Part shown: piece after piece, positions 1 to 10,057 of the stretch
How the letters are laid out: each line of letters begins with the position of its first letter
Numbering within the stretch: the first letter of the stretch is position 1
Source: DASSUW01 sp963835525
GTDB taxonomy: Bacteria > Actinomycetota > Thermoleophilia > Solirubrobacterales > Solirubrobacteraceae
Direction: 5' to 3'
Assembly: GCA_963835525.1 (NCBI GenBank)
Contig: CAWIFM010000008.1
Span: forward strand, 1-64,000
Length of the DNA: 64,000 bases
The notes under the pieces: generated by a model
What the model saw: only the letters and a program-made list of their open reading frames with translations
Databases searched by the model: none
What the model was told of the DNA's origin: nothing
Translations under genes and position numbers: made by a program

Positions 1-10
1 GGCGGCGATC

Positions 11-1741
11 CTATGCGCCCACCGGCCGGCCGACCATCGGCTCTTGGTCCGGTTCGAGGCCGAGCCCCAGGCCCTCGGGGGCGTGCATGGCGAGCAGCTC
101 TGCGTCGACGGGGCGGCGCCCGCGCCGGTCGGCGTACGACACGGCCACCATCACGGCGAACGCCACGGGCACGGACAGCACGGCCGGCTGCGTGAGCAGC
201 GCGTTCACCGTCGGGTGCCCTCCCTCGATCGCCAGCCCGGCGAAGATCGCGCCGGTGGCCAGCAGGGCGCCGCTGACGAGGCCGGCCGCGGCGCCGCGCG
301 CCGTCAGCCCCTCCCACCAGATCCCCAGCAGCAGGAGCGGGCAGAAGGTGCTGGCGGCGAGCGCGAAGGCCCAGCCGACGAGCACCGAGATGTCGAGCCC
401 GCGGGCGATCAGGGCGAGCGCCACCGGCGGCAGCACGCCGGCGAGCGCGGCGAGCCGGAAGCGGCGCCGCCGGTGCGACGAGCGGTCGCGCCAGAGGTCG
501 AAGGAGATCGTCCCGGCCACCGAGACCATCAGCCCCGACGCGGTCGACATGAAGGCCGCGAAGGCGCCGGCCGCCACCAGGGCGCCGAGCAGCTCGCCGG
601 GCAGGCCTGGCCAGGCCGCCTCGGGCAGGCGCAGCACCACCGAGTCGGTGTCGCCGGTGAGGTAGAGCTCGGGCACCAGCACGCGGCCGAGCGCGCCGTA
701 GACGAGCGGGAAGGCGTAGAAGATCGCCAGCAGCCCGAGCACGCGCACCGTCGTGCGGCGCGCGGCCGGGCCGTCCGGGTTGGTGTAGAAGCGGACGAGG
801 ATGTGTGGCAGGCCCATGGTCCCCAGGAAGGTGGCCAGCAGCAGCGAGTAGACGAACACCGGCGACGTCGGGCCGCCGCTCTCCACCGGGCGCGCCCAGT
901 CCTCGCCGGTCTGGGCCTCGATGCCGTCGGCGACCGGCACGACGGCGCCGGGCGGCAGCTCGATCTCGCCCGCCGGCAGCGTCAGCTCCTCGCCCTCGGC
1001 GGCTTCCGCGGGAACGCCGTCGACGGTGTACGTGGTCGCCTCGGGGAAGGTCACCGCCTGCGGCTCTTCGAGCTGCACGACGAGCCCGGCGTCGCCCGCC
1101 GCCGGCAGCTCCTGGCCGAACATGGCGGCGCGCTCGGGCAGCCCGCCGAGGTGCATGAGCAGCAGGCAGGCGGGCAGCGCGATGGCGAACGTCTTGAGCC
1201 AGTACTGGAAGGCCTGCACGTAGGTGATGCCGCGCATGCCGCCCGAGGCGACGTTGAGCGCCACCACGGCGCCGACGGCGACCACGCCGACCCAGTACGG
1301 CGCGCCGGTGACCTCGCCCAGCGTGAGGCCCGCGCCCTTGAGCTGGGGCACCAGATAGAAGCCGGCGATGCCGAGCACGACGACGGCGGCCAGCACGCGG
1401 ATGCGCGGCGAGCGCAGCCGCGCCTCGGCGAAGTCGGAGATCGTGTAGGCGCCGAAGCGCCGCAGCGGCGCGGCGACGAAGAGCAGCAGGGCGAGGTAGC
1501 CCGCGGTGAAGCCGAGCGGGAGCCAGAGCGCGCCGCTGCCGAGCTTCATCTGCAGCCCGGCGATGCCCAGGAAGGAGGCCGCCGACAGGTACTCGCCGGA
1601 GATCGCGGCCGCGTTCCACCACGGCGTGATCGCGCGCGAGGCGACGAACAGGTCGGACGTGGTGCGCGCCAGCCGCACGCCGTAGAGGCCGAGCCCGACG
1701 GTGGCGCCGGTGACGGCCAGGATCGCCGCGACGGCGATCAA
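11..1741 (-). CDS. Sodium:solute symporter family (SSS) transporter, carboxylate type
   Basis: A polytopic membrane protein of about 576 residues with the SSS signature region near the N-terminus (ISGEYLSAASFLGIAGL), the same motif found in the ActP-like protein at 4445-6037. It probably imports a small carboxylate with Na+ or H+. An extracytoplasmic acidic insert sits in the middle of the protein. The start chosen is TTG at 1741, which overlaps the stop codon of the upstream small membrane protein; translation further upstream is arginine-rich shadow sequence. It ends a minus-strand run of kinase, regulator, small protein and transporter. Family is clear; the substrate is inferred from family and neighbours only. 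Confidence 0.85.
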   Translation of the reverse strand: MIAVAAILAVTGATVGLGLYGVRLARTTSDLFVASRAITPWWNAAAISGEYLSAASFLGIAGLQMKLGSGALWLPLGFTAGYLALLLFVAAPLRRFGAYTISDFAEARLRSPRIRVLAAVVVLGIAGFYLVPQLKGAGLTLGEVTGAPYWVGVVAVGAVVALNVASGGMRGITYVQAFQYWLKTFAIALPACLLLMHLGGLPERAAMFGQELPAAGDAGLVVQLEEPQAVTFPEATTYTVDGVPAEAAEGEELTLPAGEIELPPGAVVPVADGIEAQTGEDWARPVESGGPTSPVFVYSLLLATFLGTMGLPHILVRFYTNPDGPAARRTTVRVLGLLAIFYAFPLVYGALGRVLVPELYLTGDTDSVVLRLPEAAWPGLPGELLGALVAAGAFAAFMSTASGLMVSVAGTISFDLWRDRSSHRRRRFRLAALAGVLPPVALALIARGLDISVLVGWAFALAASTFCPLLLLGIWWEGLTARGAAAGLVSGALLATGAIFAGLAIEGGHPTVNALLTQPAVLSVPVAFAVMVAVSYADRRGRRPVDAELLAMHAPEGLGLGLEPDQEPMVGRPVGA

Positions 1742-2046
1742 TCGCGCGGCTCCACGAGGTCGCGGAAGGACTCCTCGAGGGCGGCGGCGCGACGCGCGTA
1801 GATCATCCCGATGGCGATGAACAGCGGGAACGGCGGCCAGGCGATGATGAAGATCGGCAGCGGCACGCCGAGCACGAACACGTCCTGCAGGCCCGGCAGC
1901 AGGAGCAGCGCCAGCGGCAGCGCGCCGATGATGCCGCCGAAGGTCAGCAGCGCCACCGTGCCCAGGCCGAGCTGCGCGCGGATCAGCCGCCGCAGGTAGA
2001 GGCCGCCGTGGGCGGTGCCCTCGGCGAGCTCGTCGCGGAGGCTCAT
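1738..2046 (-). CDS. Small two-helix membrane protein, putative symporter partner
   Basis: 102 residues with two hydrophobic segments (about 28-50 and 56-78) and a charged C-terminal tail. Genes for small proteins of this shape (DUF485/DUF4212-like) commonly sit just before SSS symporters and are thought to be accessory subunits. Here it overlaps the transporter downstream and the response regulator upstream by four bases each, so translation is probably coupled. A second, different small protein precedes the other symporter at 4071-4448. The role is inferred from position and topology. Confidence 0.7.
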   Translation of the reverse strand: MSLRDELAEGTAHGGLYLRRLIRAQLGLGTVALLTFGGIIGALPLALLLLPGLQDVFVLGVPLPIFIIAWPPFPLFIAIGMIYARRAAALEESFRDLVEPRD

Positions 2047-2759
2047 ACGCCGAGCTTCCGGCGCAGCTCTCCCACCTGGCGCCGGGCGATCGGGACCTCG
2101 CCACCGTCGGCCATGACCAGCACGGCGGTCCCGTTGAGCCGCGGCCGCACCTCGACCGCCCGCCGCAGGTTGACCACGAACCCGCGGTGCACGCGCACGA
2201 AGCCGTGGGCGGCCCAGCGCTCCTCGAGGTCCGAGAGCCGCGCGCGCACGAGGTAGCGGCCCTCGGTGCTGGCCACGCGCACGTAGTCGCCGTGGGCCTG
2301 CAGGTAGAGCACGGAGGAGCGCGCCAGCAGCCGCGTGCCGCCGCGCGGGACGTCGACGGCCAGCGTCTCGTCCTCGAGCGTCGCGGTCTCGCCGGCCGGC
2401 GTGCGGCGGCTCGCGCGCTCGATCGCCTCGTCGAGCCGGCGCCGCGAGACCGGCTTGCGCAGGTAGTCGACGGCGGCCAGCTCGAAGGCGTCGACGGCCG
2501 CGTCGTCGAACGCGGAGACGAACACCACGGCGGGCGGCTGCTCGAAGCGCCGCAGCACGCGCGCGAGCTCGAGCCCGCCGAGCCCCGGCATCCGCACGTC
2601 GAGGAACACCGCGTCGATCGCCGCGCCGTCGCCGAGCGCCACCAGCGCCTCCTCGGCCGAGGCCGCCGACTCGACGCGCTCGACCGCCGGCGAGGCCTCG
2701 AGCAGGCGCACGAGGTCCTCGAGCGCGGGCAGCTCGTCGTCGACGGCGAGCACCCTCAC
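2043..2759 (-). CDS. LytTR-family response regulator
   Basis: 238 residues. The N-terminal receiver domain has the acidic pair (DDE at 7-9), phospho-acceptor Asp54 in FLDVRMPG and the lysine in YLRKP. The C-terminal half, from about residue 135, is a LytTR DNA-binding domain (LYLQAHGDYVRV, VHRGFVVNL). LytTR proteins bind two short direct repeats about two helical turns apart, and such a pair is present at 3945-3979. It overlaps the kinase gene by four bases. It probably controls one or both symporter genes beside it. Confidence 0.93.
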   Translation of the reverse strand: MRVLAVDDELPALEDLVRLLEASPAVERVESAASAEEALVALGDGAAIDAVFLDVRMPGLGGLELARVLRRFEQPPAVVFVSAFDDAAVDAFELAAVDYLRKPVSRRRLDEAIERASRRTPAGETATLEDETLAVDVPRGGTRLLARSSVLYLQAHGDYVRVASTEGRYLVRARLSDLEERWAAHGFVRVHRGFVVNLRRAVEVRPRLNGTAVLVMADGGEVPIARRQVGELRRKLGV

Positions 2760-3907
2760 GCGGCGCGCACCCCGGCCCGGAACTTCGGCAGCGTCATCAC
2801 CACGGTCGTGCCCTCCACCTGCAGGCCATACCCCTCGCCGAACGTCGACAGCAGGCGGCCGTGGACGTTCCCCAGTCCGATGCCGGGCCCCCGGCCCGCG
2901 AGCGCGTCCGCGGCGCGCTCGGGGTCGATGCCGTCCCCGGAGTCGGATACCCGGAGCTCGACGTCGTTGCCGAGGTCGATCCCCTCGATCGCCACCTGGC
3001 CGCCCTCCGGCAGGCGCTCGACCCCGTGCCGGACCGCATTCTCCACCAGCGGCTGGAGCGACAGGACGGGCAGGACGGCCTGGAGCACCTCGGGGTCGAC
3101 CTGCACGCGCACCTTCAGGCGCTCGCCGAAGCGGGCCTGCTCGAGCCGCAGGTACTTCTCCACGTAGCGCAGCTCGTCGGCGACCGTCACATAGGTGCGC
3201 TGGCGCGCGAACGCGTAGCGGATGAACTCGGCGAACTCGGTCAGGAGCTCGCGCGCCTCCTCCGGGCGCGAGTGGATGAACGAGGCCACGGCGGCGAGGG
3301 CGTTGTAGATGAAGTGCGGCGAGATCTGAGCGCGCAGCGCGCGGAGCTCCGCGCGCGCGAGCCGCTCGCCCTGCGCCTCCATCTCGCTCAGCTCGACCAT
3401 GGCCGACACCAGCGCGGCGGCCTCGCCGACCACGCGTGTCTCCTCCAGGCGCAGGCGGCCGGGCCGGTCATAGAGGGCGATCAACGCGCCGACGCGGCGG
3501 TCCTGGACCACGAGCGGCGCCACGATCGCCGACCGCAGCGGGCAGCCGGGATGCTCGCAGTGCAGCCGCGGCTCGACGCGCACGCGGTCGTCGCGCACCT
3601 CTCCGGCGATGGCCGCGAGCGAGTGTTCGTGGTCGCCGCCCAGGCCGTCGAAGGCGAGCAGCCGCTCGGTGTCGGCGAGCGCGATGGCGTTCGCCCCGGT
3701 GAGCGTGCGCAGGTGCGGCGCGGCGGCACGCGCACCGGCCTCGAGCCCGCGCCGCAGGTCTGGCAGCAGCGACGTGGCGGCGTGCACGGCGCCCTGCATG
3801 GCCGAGCTCGACGGGTCCTGCACGCGCGGCGCGCGCACCAGTCGCCAGCCCGCGGCCAGCGAGGCCGCGAGCGCCAACCCCAGGACAACTCCGAGCGCGA
3901 CGTCCAC
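2756..3907 (-). CDS. LytS/YehU-type sensor histidine kinase with GAF domain
   Basis: Starting at GTG 3907, 383 residues: one N-terminal membrane helix, a GAF-like domain (about 60-170), a His_kinase domain with the phospho-acceptor His198 in LRAQISPHFIYNAL, and a HATPase domain (LVENAVRHGVE, DSGDGIDPE, GIGLGNVHGRL). The longer in-frame extension up to 4102 runs through the divergent promoter region, lacks domain features and was dropped. Kinase and LytTR regulator form a two-component pair resembling systems that control pyruvate or acetate uptake in other bacteria. The signal sensed here is unknown. Confidence 0.9.
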   Translation of the reverse strand: MDVALGVVLGLALAASLAAGWRLVRAPRVQDPSSSAMQGAVHAATSLLPDLRRGLEAGARAAAPHLRTLTGANAIALADTERLLAFDGLGGDHEHSLAAIAGEVRDDRVRVEPRLHCEHPGCPLRSAIVAPLVVQDRRVGALIALYDRPGRLRLEETRVVGEAAALVSAMVELSEMEAQGERLARAELRALRAQISPHFIYNALAAVASFIHSRPEEARELLTEFAEFIRYAFARQRTYVTVADELRYVEKYLRLEQARFGERLKVRVQVDPEVLQAVLPVLSLQPLVENAVRHGVERLPEGGQVAIEGIDLGNDVELRVSDSGDGIDPERAADALAGRGPGIGLGNVHGRLLSTFGEGYGLQVEGTTVVMTLPKFRAGVRAA

Positions 3908-3944
3908 CCTCGCGGGCGAGCATAGAGGCGGCCGCCGCCGGACG

Positions 3945-3979
3945 GACGCCGTTCGTCGTGCCAAAGACGCCGTTCGTCG
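3945..3979. promoter_or_regulatory. Putative LytTR-binding direct repeat pair
   Basis: The 14-base string GACGCCGTTCGTCG occurs at 3945-3958 and again, identically, at 3966-3979, a 21-base period. Known LytTR sites are two 9-bp direct repeats with a GTT core and a 12-bp spacer, so both the CCGTTCGT core and the spacing match. The pair lies between the divergent kinase gene (start 3907) and the small protein/ActP pair (start 4071), about 90 bases upstream of the latter. Confidence 0.6.
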
Positions 3980-4070
3980 CGCAGATCGACCTTTGAGCGA
4001 TTCCGCACAAGGACCCGCGCTGTTCCGGGTAGTACCCCCGCGGAAGTACACCTTCGAAGGGAGGAGAAGG

Positions 4071-4448
4071 ATGGGGGAGCCGGTCCACGACTGGGAGCGC
4101 ATCGAGCGCTCGCCGGAGTTCCAGGAGCTCGTGCGGAAGCGGCGGTCGTTCGTCGTGCCCGCGACGATCTTCTTCCTGGCCTACTACATGGGCTTCATCC
4201 TGCTGTGCGGCTACGCCAAGGACTTCATGGCGGAGTCGGTCTACGAGGGCCTCACCGTCGGCTACTGCCTGGCGCTGACGCAGTTCGTGATGGTCTTCGT
4301 GCTCGGGATCGCATACCTGCGCAAGGCGGACCGCGACTACGACCCGCTCGCGGCGCGCATCGTCGAGATGGCCGAGGGCGGCGAGCTGGCGTCCGACGGC
4401 CGCTTCGAGCGTGAGCCCGCGGCAACCGAGACGGAGGTGCAGCGATGA
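4071..4448 (+). CDS. DUF485-family membrane protein, symporter partner
   Basis: 125 residues with a charged N-terminus and two membrane helices (about 28-48 and 60-85), then a charged tail, the usual DUF485 layout found upstream of actP genes. The start ATG 4071 is fixed by a strong ribosome-binding site, GGGAGGAGAAGG, directly upstream; the longer in-frame extension reads through the LytTR-site region. It overlaps the ActP-like gene by ATGA. Its promoter region carries the LytTR repeat pair, so the adjacent two-component system probably regulates it. Confidence 0.85.
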   Translation: MGEPVHDWERIERSPEFQELVRKRRSFVVPATIFFLAYYMGFILLCGYAKDFMAESVYEGLTVGYCLALTQFVMVFVLGIAYLRKADRDYDPLAARIVEMAEGGELASDGRFEREPAATETEVQR

Positions 4449-6037
4449 GGCTGTTCGCGGCCATCAACGTCGAGGCGGTCGTGATCTTCGCGATCGTCCT
4501 CTCGATCACGCTCGGCATCACCTACTGGGCGTCCAAGCGCGCCACCAGCGCGGTCGGCTTCTACGCCGCGGGACGCCAGATCACCGGCGCGCAGAACGGC
4601 CTGGCGATCTCCGGCGACTACCTGTCCGCAGCGTCGTTCCTCGGCATCGCCGGCCTGATCTTCCTCTACGGCTTCGACGGGTTCCTGTACTCGATCGGCT
4701 TCCTCGTCGCCTTCCTGACCGTCATGTTCCTGCTGGCCGAGCGCATGCGCAACGCCGGCAAGTTCACGATCGCCGACGTGCTGGCCTTCCGGCTGCGCGA
4801 GCGGCCGGCGCGAACGGCGGCGGCCATCGGGACGCTGGCCGTCGTGGCCTTCTACCTGATCGCGCAGATGGTCGGCGCGGGCGTGCTCATCCAGGCGCTG
4901 GTCGGCATCGACTTCACGCCGGCCGTGATCCTGACCGGCCTCTTCATGCTCTGCTACGTCGTGTTCGGCGGCATGGTCGCCACCACGTGGGTGCAGATCA
5001 TCAAGGCCGTGCTGCTGATGACCGGCATCACGGTCATGTCGCTGTTCGTGCTCGGCAAGGTCGGCTTCAACCCGATCGAGCTGTTCAACCGGGCCGACGC
5101 CAACAAGGGCCCCGAGTCGACGTTCTCGCTCGGCCCGGGCACGTTCCTGCCGAAGCCGATCGACACGGTGTCGCTCGGCCTGGCGCTGGTGCTCGGCACC
5201 GCGGGCCTGCCGCACATCCTGATGCGGTTCTTCACCGTGCCGAACGCCAAGGCGGCGCGCAGCTCGGTGGTGTGGGCGATGTTCCTGATCGGCTTCTTCT
5301 ACCTGCTGACCACGTTCATCGGCTTCGGCGCGCGCGCCTTCCTCGGCGAGGGCGGCGTGGAGGCGGCCGGCACCGGCGGCAACCTGGCGGCGCCGAACCT
5401 GGCGGCGTTCCTCGGCGGCGGTGAGGGCACCTTCGGCGGCGACCTGTTCCTGGCCGTGATCGCCGGCATCGCGTTCGCGACGATCCTCGCCGTGGTCGCG
5501 GGCCTGGTGCTCTCGGCGTCGGCGGCGGTCTCGCACGACGTCTGGTCGAACATCATCCGCAAGGGCAAGGAGTCCGAGCACGAGGAGGTGATCGTCGCCA
5601 AGATCGCGGCGATCTCGATCGGCCTCATCGCCATCACCGTCGCCGTCATCGGCGGCTCCGGCCTGAACGTGTCGTTCATGGTCGGCCTCGCCTTCGCGGT
5701 GGCGGCCAGCGCCAACTTCCCGGCGCTGCTGCTGGCGCTCACCTGGCGGCGCTTCAACACCGTGGGCGCCGTCACCGGCGTGCTGTTCGGCGTGATCAGC
5801 TCGATCGCGCTGGTCATCGTCTCGCCGAAGGTGTGGCCGGGCGCGGACACCGTCACCACCTCGCCGATCGGCTGGGAGCTGTCGAACCCGGGCATCATCT
5901 CGATCCCGCTCGGCTTCTTCGGCTGCTGGCTGGGGACGATGCTGAGCTCGGAGCGCGGCAACGAGCACACCTACCACGAGCTCTACGTCCGTTCGGAGAC
6001 CGGCCTCGGCTCCGAGAAGGCGCTCGTCGAGCACTAG
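4445..6037 (+). CDS. actP: ActP-like cation/acetate symporter
   Basis: 530 residues with about 13 hydrophobic segments, the SSS motif SGDYLSAASFLGIAGLIFL near residues 57-75, and GLPHILMRFFTVPNAKAAR around 256-274, both typical of acetate/glycolate permeases. It is translationally coupled to the upstream DUF485 gene and followed by acetyl-CoA synthetase after a strong hairpin. Uptake plus activation of acetate is the simple reading. Pyruvate or another monocarboxylate cannot be excluded from sequence alone. Confidence 0.9.
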   Translation: MRLFAAINVEAVVIFAIVLSITLGITYWASKRATSAVGFYAAGRQITGAQNGLAISGDYLSAASFLGIAGLIFLYGFDGFLYSIGFLVAFLTVMFLLAERMRNAGKFTIADVLAFRLRERPARTAAAIGTLAVVAFYLIAQMVGAGVLIQALVGIDFTPAVILTGLFMLCYVVFGGMVATTWVQIIKAVLLMTGITVMSLFVLGKVGFNPIELFNRADANKGPESTFSLGPGTFLPKPIDTVSLGLALVLGTAGLPHILMRFFTVPNAKAARSSVVWAMFLIGFFYLLTTFIGFGARAFLGEGGVEAAGTGGNLAAPNLAAFLGGGEGTFGGDLFLAVIAGIAFATILAVVAGLVLSASAAVSHDVWSNIIRKGKESEHEEVIVAKIAAISIGLIAITVAVIGGSGLNVSFMVGLAFAVAASANFPALLLALTWRRFNTVGAVTGVLFGVISSIALVIVSPKVWPGADTVTTSPIGWELSNPGIISIPLGFFGCWLGTMLSSERGNEHTYHELYVRSETGLGSEKALVEH

Positions 6038-6059
6038 ATCGCATAAGGGGTACAAATTG

Positions 6060-6088
6060 GGGGGCGGCGGCCTGTGGCCGCCGCCCCC
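6060..6088 (+). terminator. Strong GC hairpin between actP and acs
   Basis: A perfect 13-bp stem (6060-6072 with 6076-6088) closes a TGT loop, 22 bases after the actP stop and 24 bases before acs. There is no clear T-tract, so it may be an attenuating or mRNA-stabilising hairpin rather than a full terminator. Confidence 0.55.
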
Positions 6089-6111
6089 TGACGTCTTGAG
6101 AGGAGACAGAG

Positions 6112-8081
<1,970 letters not shown>

Positions 8082-8889
8082 CGTCGCCCGTAGGTCGCCG
8101 GGTGGGGTTTCCGGGGACCGGAGGGCGAAACTCTATTTCGAGGACACGGGCGGCTCCGGGCCGCCCGTCCTCCTGATCATGGGGCTCGGGATGAACGCCA
8201 CCGGCTGGTGGCGGACGATCCCGGCGCTGGCCGAGTTCCGCGTGTTGGCGTTCGACAACCGCGGCGTCGGACGGTCTGAGCGCGTGCCAGGCCCGTACAC
8301 GGTGGCCGAGATGGCCGACGACGCCGTCTCGGTGCTGGATGACGGCGGGCGTCGAATCCGCGCACGTCTACGGCATCTCGCTCGGAGGGATGATCGCCCA
8401 GGAGGTCGCGCTTCGGCATCCCGATCGCGTTCGCGCGCTGGTGCTGGGGGCGACCACGCGTGGCGGCGACGCCCATGTGGCCGCCGCCGACGACGTCGTG
8501 TCCTTCGTCCGCCTGCGCGCGCAGATGACCGCCGAGCACGCGGTGTGGGCGTCGGTGCCGATCAACTACGCGTCGCGCACCCGCGCCGACGGCGGCGACC
8601 GGATCGCCGAGGACATCGCCCAGCGCCTGCGCTTCCCGGTCGAGGCCGAGTACTACAGCGCCCAGCTCCTGCCGCCAACGGCCACGACGCCTCGGTCGAG
8701 GACATCCGCGCGCCCACGCTCGTCGTCCACGGCGAGGAGGACGTGCTCATCCCGCCGGCCAACGGCGAGCGGCTCGCCGCCGACATCCCGGGCGCCGAGC
8801 TGTCGCTGTGGCCCGGCGCCGCCCACCTGTACTTCACCGACGAGCCCGAGGTCGACCGCGAAATCGCGGAGTGGCTGAGCCGCCATTGA
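8082..8889 (+). pseudogene. Alpha/beta hydrolase, broken by frameshifts as sequenced
   Basis: Clear hydrolase sequence lies in two frames. Frame 1 carries the oxyanion region (GPPVLLIMGLGMN) and AFDNRGVGRS. Frame 2, from about 8343, carries the nucleophile elbow GISLGGMIAQ and the lid. Frame 1 resumes from about 8671 with THVVHGEEDV-like acid-loop sequence (TLVVHGEEDVLIPP) and the His region GAAHLYF. One extra base near 8343 and one missing near 8671 would restore a single reading frame of about 260 residues. No in-frame start codon is visible, so the start may also be affected. The intact segments favour sequence error over decay. Substrate unknown. Confidence 0.7.
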
Positions 8890-8972
8890 ACGTCAACCCC
8901 GGGCATTGAGGGGGCGGGATCGATTCGCGCGGCTGAAACCCCAGCCTCCCTACCCAGCAGCAGTTGACGTTC
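8888..8972. repeat. Hairpin repeat element, copy 1 (85 bp)
   Basis: It is bounded by GAACGTCAAC (8888-8897) and its reverse complement GTTGACGTTC (8963-8972), with imperfect inverted similarity continuing inward. It starts inside the stop codon of the hydrolase and fills the gap to the convergent SDR gene. A related, longer copy lies at 13977-14122, also between convergent genes. Confidence 0.75.
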
Positions 8973-8981
8973 GCCGGGGGC

Positions 8982-9713
8982 CTACCGCGCGGTCCAGCCC
9001 TGGTCCATCGACACCGCCGAGCCCGTGAAAGCGCGGCCGGCGTCACCCAAGAGGAACGCGACCGTGTCGGCCACCTCCTCCGGCTCGATCAGCCGCTTGA
9101 CGGCGTGCGGGGCGAGGATGACCTCCTCCAGCACGCGCTCTTCTGACATCCCGTGCGCCTCCGCCTGAGCGGCGACCTGGTTCTCCACCAGCGGCGTGCG
9201 CACGTAGCCCGGGCAGAGCGCGCAGGCCGAGATGCCCTCGCCGGCGCCCTCGAGCGCCAGCGTCTTCACCAGCCCGAGCAGGCCGTGCTTAGCCGACACA
9301 TACGCGCTCTTGAACGGCGAGGCGACGAGCCCGTGGACGGAGGCGATCGCGACGAAGCGGCCGTCGCCCGACTCGCGCAGCGCCGGCCAGGCGGCGCGGG
9401 CGAGCAGGAAAGGGCTGGTCAGCAGCAACGCGATCATGGCGTCCCAGCGGTCCTCGGGGAACTCCTCGACAGGCGCGACGTGCTGGTAGCCGGCGTTGGG
9501 GATCACGGCGTCGAGGCGGCCGAACTCGTCGAGTGCCTTGGCGACGGCGTCGCGGTTGCCCTCGCGCGTCTCCAGGTCGGCGGCGAAGGGCACGCCGGGG
9601 CCGTCCGGCTCGAGGTCGACGGCCAGGACCTGGGCGCCGTCGCGCTCGAGCCGCGTCGCGATCGCGCGGCCGATCCCGCTCGCCGCCCCCGTGACCAGCA
9701 CCGCCCGCTGCAT
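8982..9713 (-). CDS. SDR dehydrogenase, 3-hydroxybutyrate dehydrogenase-like
   Basis: 243 residues of a classical short-chain dehydrogenase: TGAASGIGRA cofactor motif (8-17), NAG at about 94-96, catalytic Ser with YVSAK (Tyr and Lys near 158-162), and the C-terminal MDQGWTAR. The PFKSAYVSAKHGL and GYVRTPLVENQ regions resemble D-3-hydroxybutyrate dehydrogenases, fitting the surrounding acetate/acyl-CoA genes. The exact substrate is inferred. Confidence 0.8.
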   Translation of the reverse strand: MQRAVLVTGAASGIGRAIATRLERDGAQVLAVDLEPDGPGVPFAADLETREGNRDAVAKALDEFGRLDAVIPNAGYQHVAPVEEFPEDRWDAMIALLLTSPFLLARAAWPALRESGDGRFVAIASVHGLVASPFKSAYVSAKHGLLGLVKTLALEGAGEGISACALCPGYVRTPLVENQVAAQAEAHGMSEERVLEEVILAPHAVKRLIEPEEVADTVAFLLGDAGRAFTGSAVSMDQGWTAR

Positions 9714-9718
9714 GGGCG

Positions 9719-10015
9719 TCAGTGTCCCAACTCGCGCATCAGCCGGCGGACCGACCGCGGCGCGACGCCCATCGCGACGACCTGGGTCCCGCGACCGCCC
9801 TCGTCGACGTCGATCATCACCGCGTCGTGGCGCTTGCGCCGCAGCAGGCCGCGGCGGTACTCCAGCTCGAAGCGAAGCCGCCCGTCGGCGCGCTGGGTGA
9901 TCCGGTAGCCGCGAGCCTCCATCTCCGGCGCGACCTCGCGCAGCAGCTCGGCCATGACGGTCTGCACGTCAGCGCGCGGATAGGTGCGGTAGCTGAAAGG
10001 GCGTCTGCCTCGCAC
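9719..10015 (-). CDS. Small hypothetical protein
   Basis: About 98 residues from GTG 10015 (an ATG start at MAELLREVAP would give 78). It is basic, with an amphipathic N-terminal part and a predicted beta-rich C-terminus (RLRFELEYRRG, HDAVMIDVDEG, TQVVAMGVAPRSVRRLM). No family recognised. It ends five bases before the SDR start, so the two may be co-transcribed, and it is divergent from the acyl-CoA synthetase at 10058. The much longer open frame up to 10408 is antisense to that synthetase and was rejected. Confidence 0.55.
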   Translation of the reverse strand: MRGRRPFSYRTYPRADVQTVMAELLREVAPEMEARGYRITQRADGRLRFELEYRRGLLRRKRHDAVMIDVDEGGRGTQVVAMGVAPRSVRRLMRELGH

Positions 10016-10057
10016 ACCCTCAGTATCGTCAGCCTGGACGTCGAGGGGAGGAGAGCG

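Noticed and set aside
44..1801. Long plus-strand open frame opposite the symporter gene
   Set aside because: Antisense shadow; no domain features and rich in Arg, Gln, Glu, His as expected from the complement of membrane codons.
4337..6055. Minus-strand open frame of over 570 codons opposite actP
   Set aside because: Same type of shadow; actP on the plus strand is unambiguous.
8082..8889. A genuine Acs-hydrolase fusion enzyme
   Set aside because: The joined frame loses the nucleophile elbow and lid, which lie in another frame, so the fused product would be non-functional as a hydrolase.
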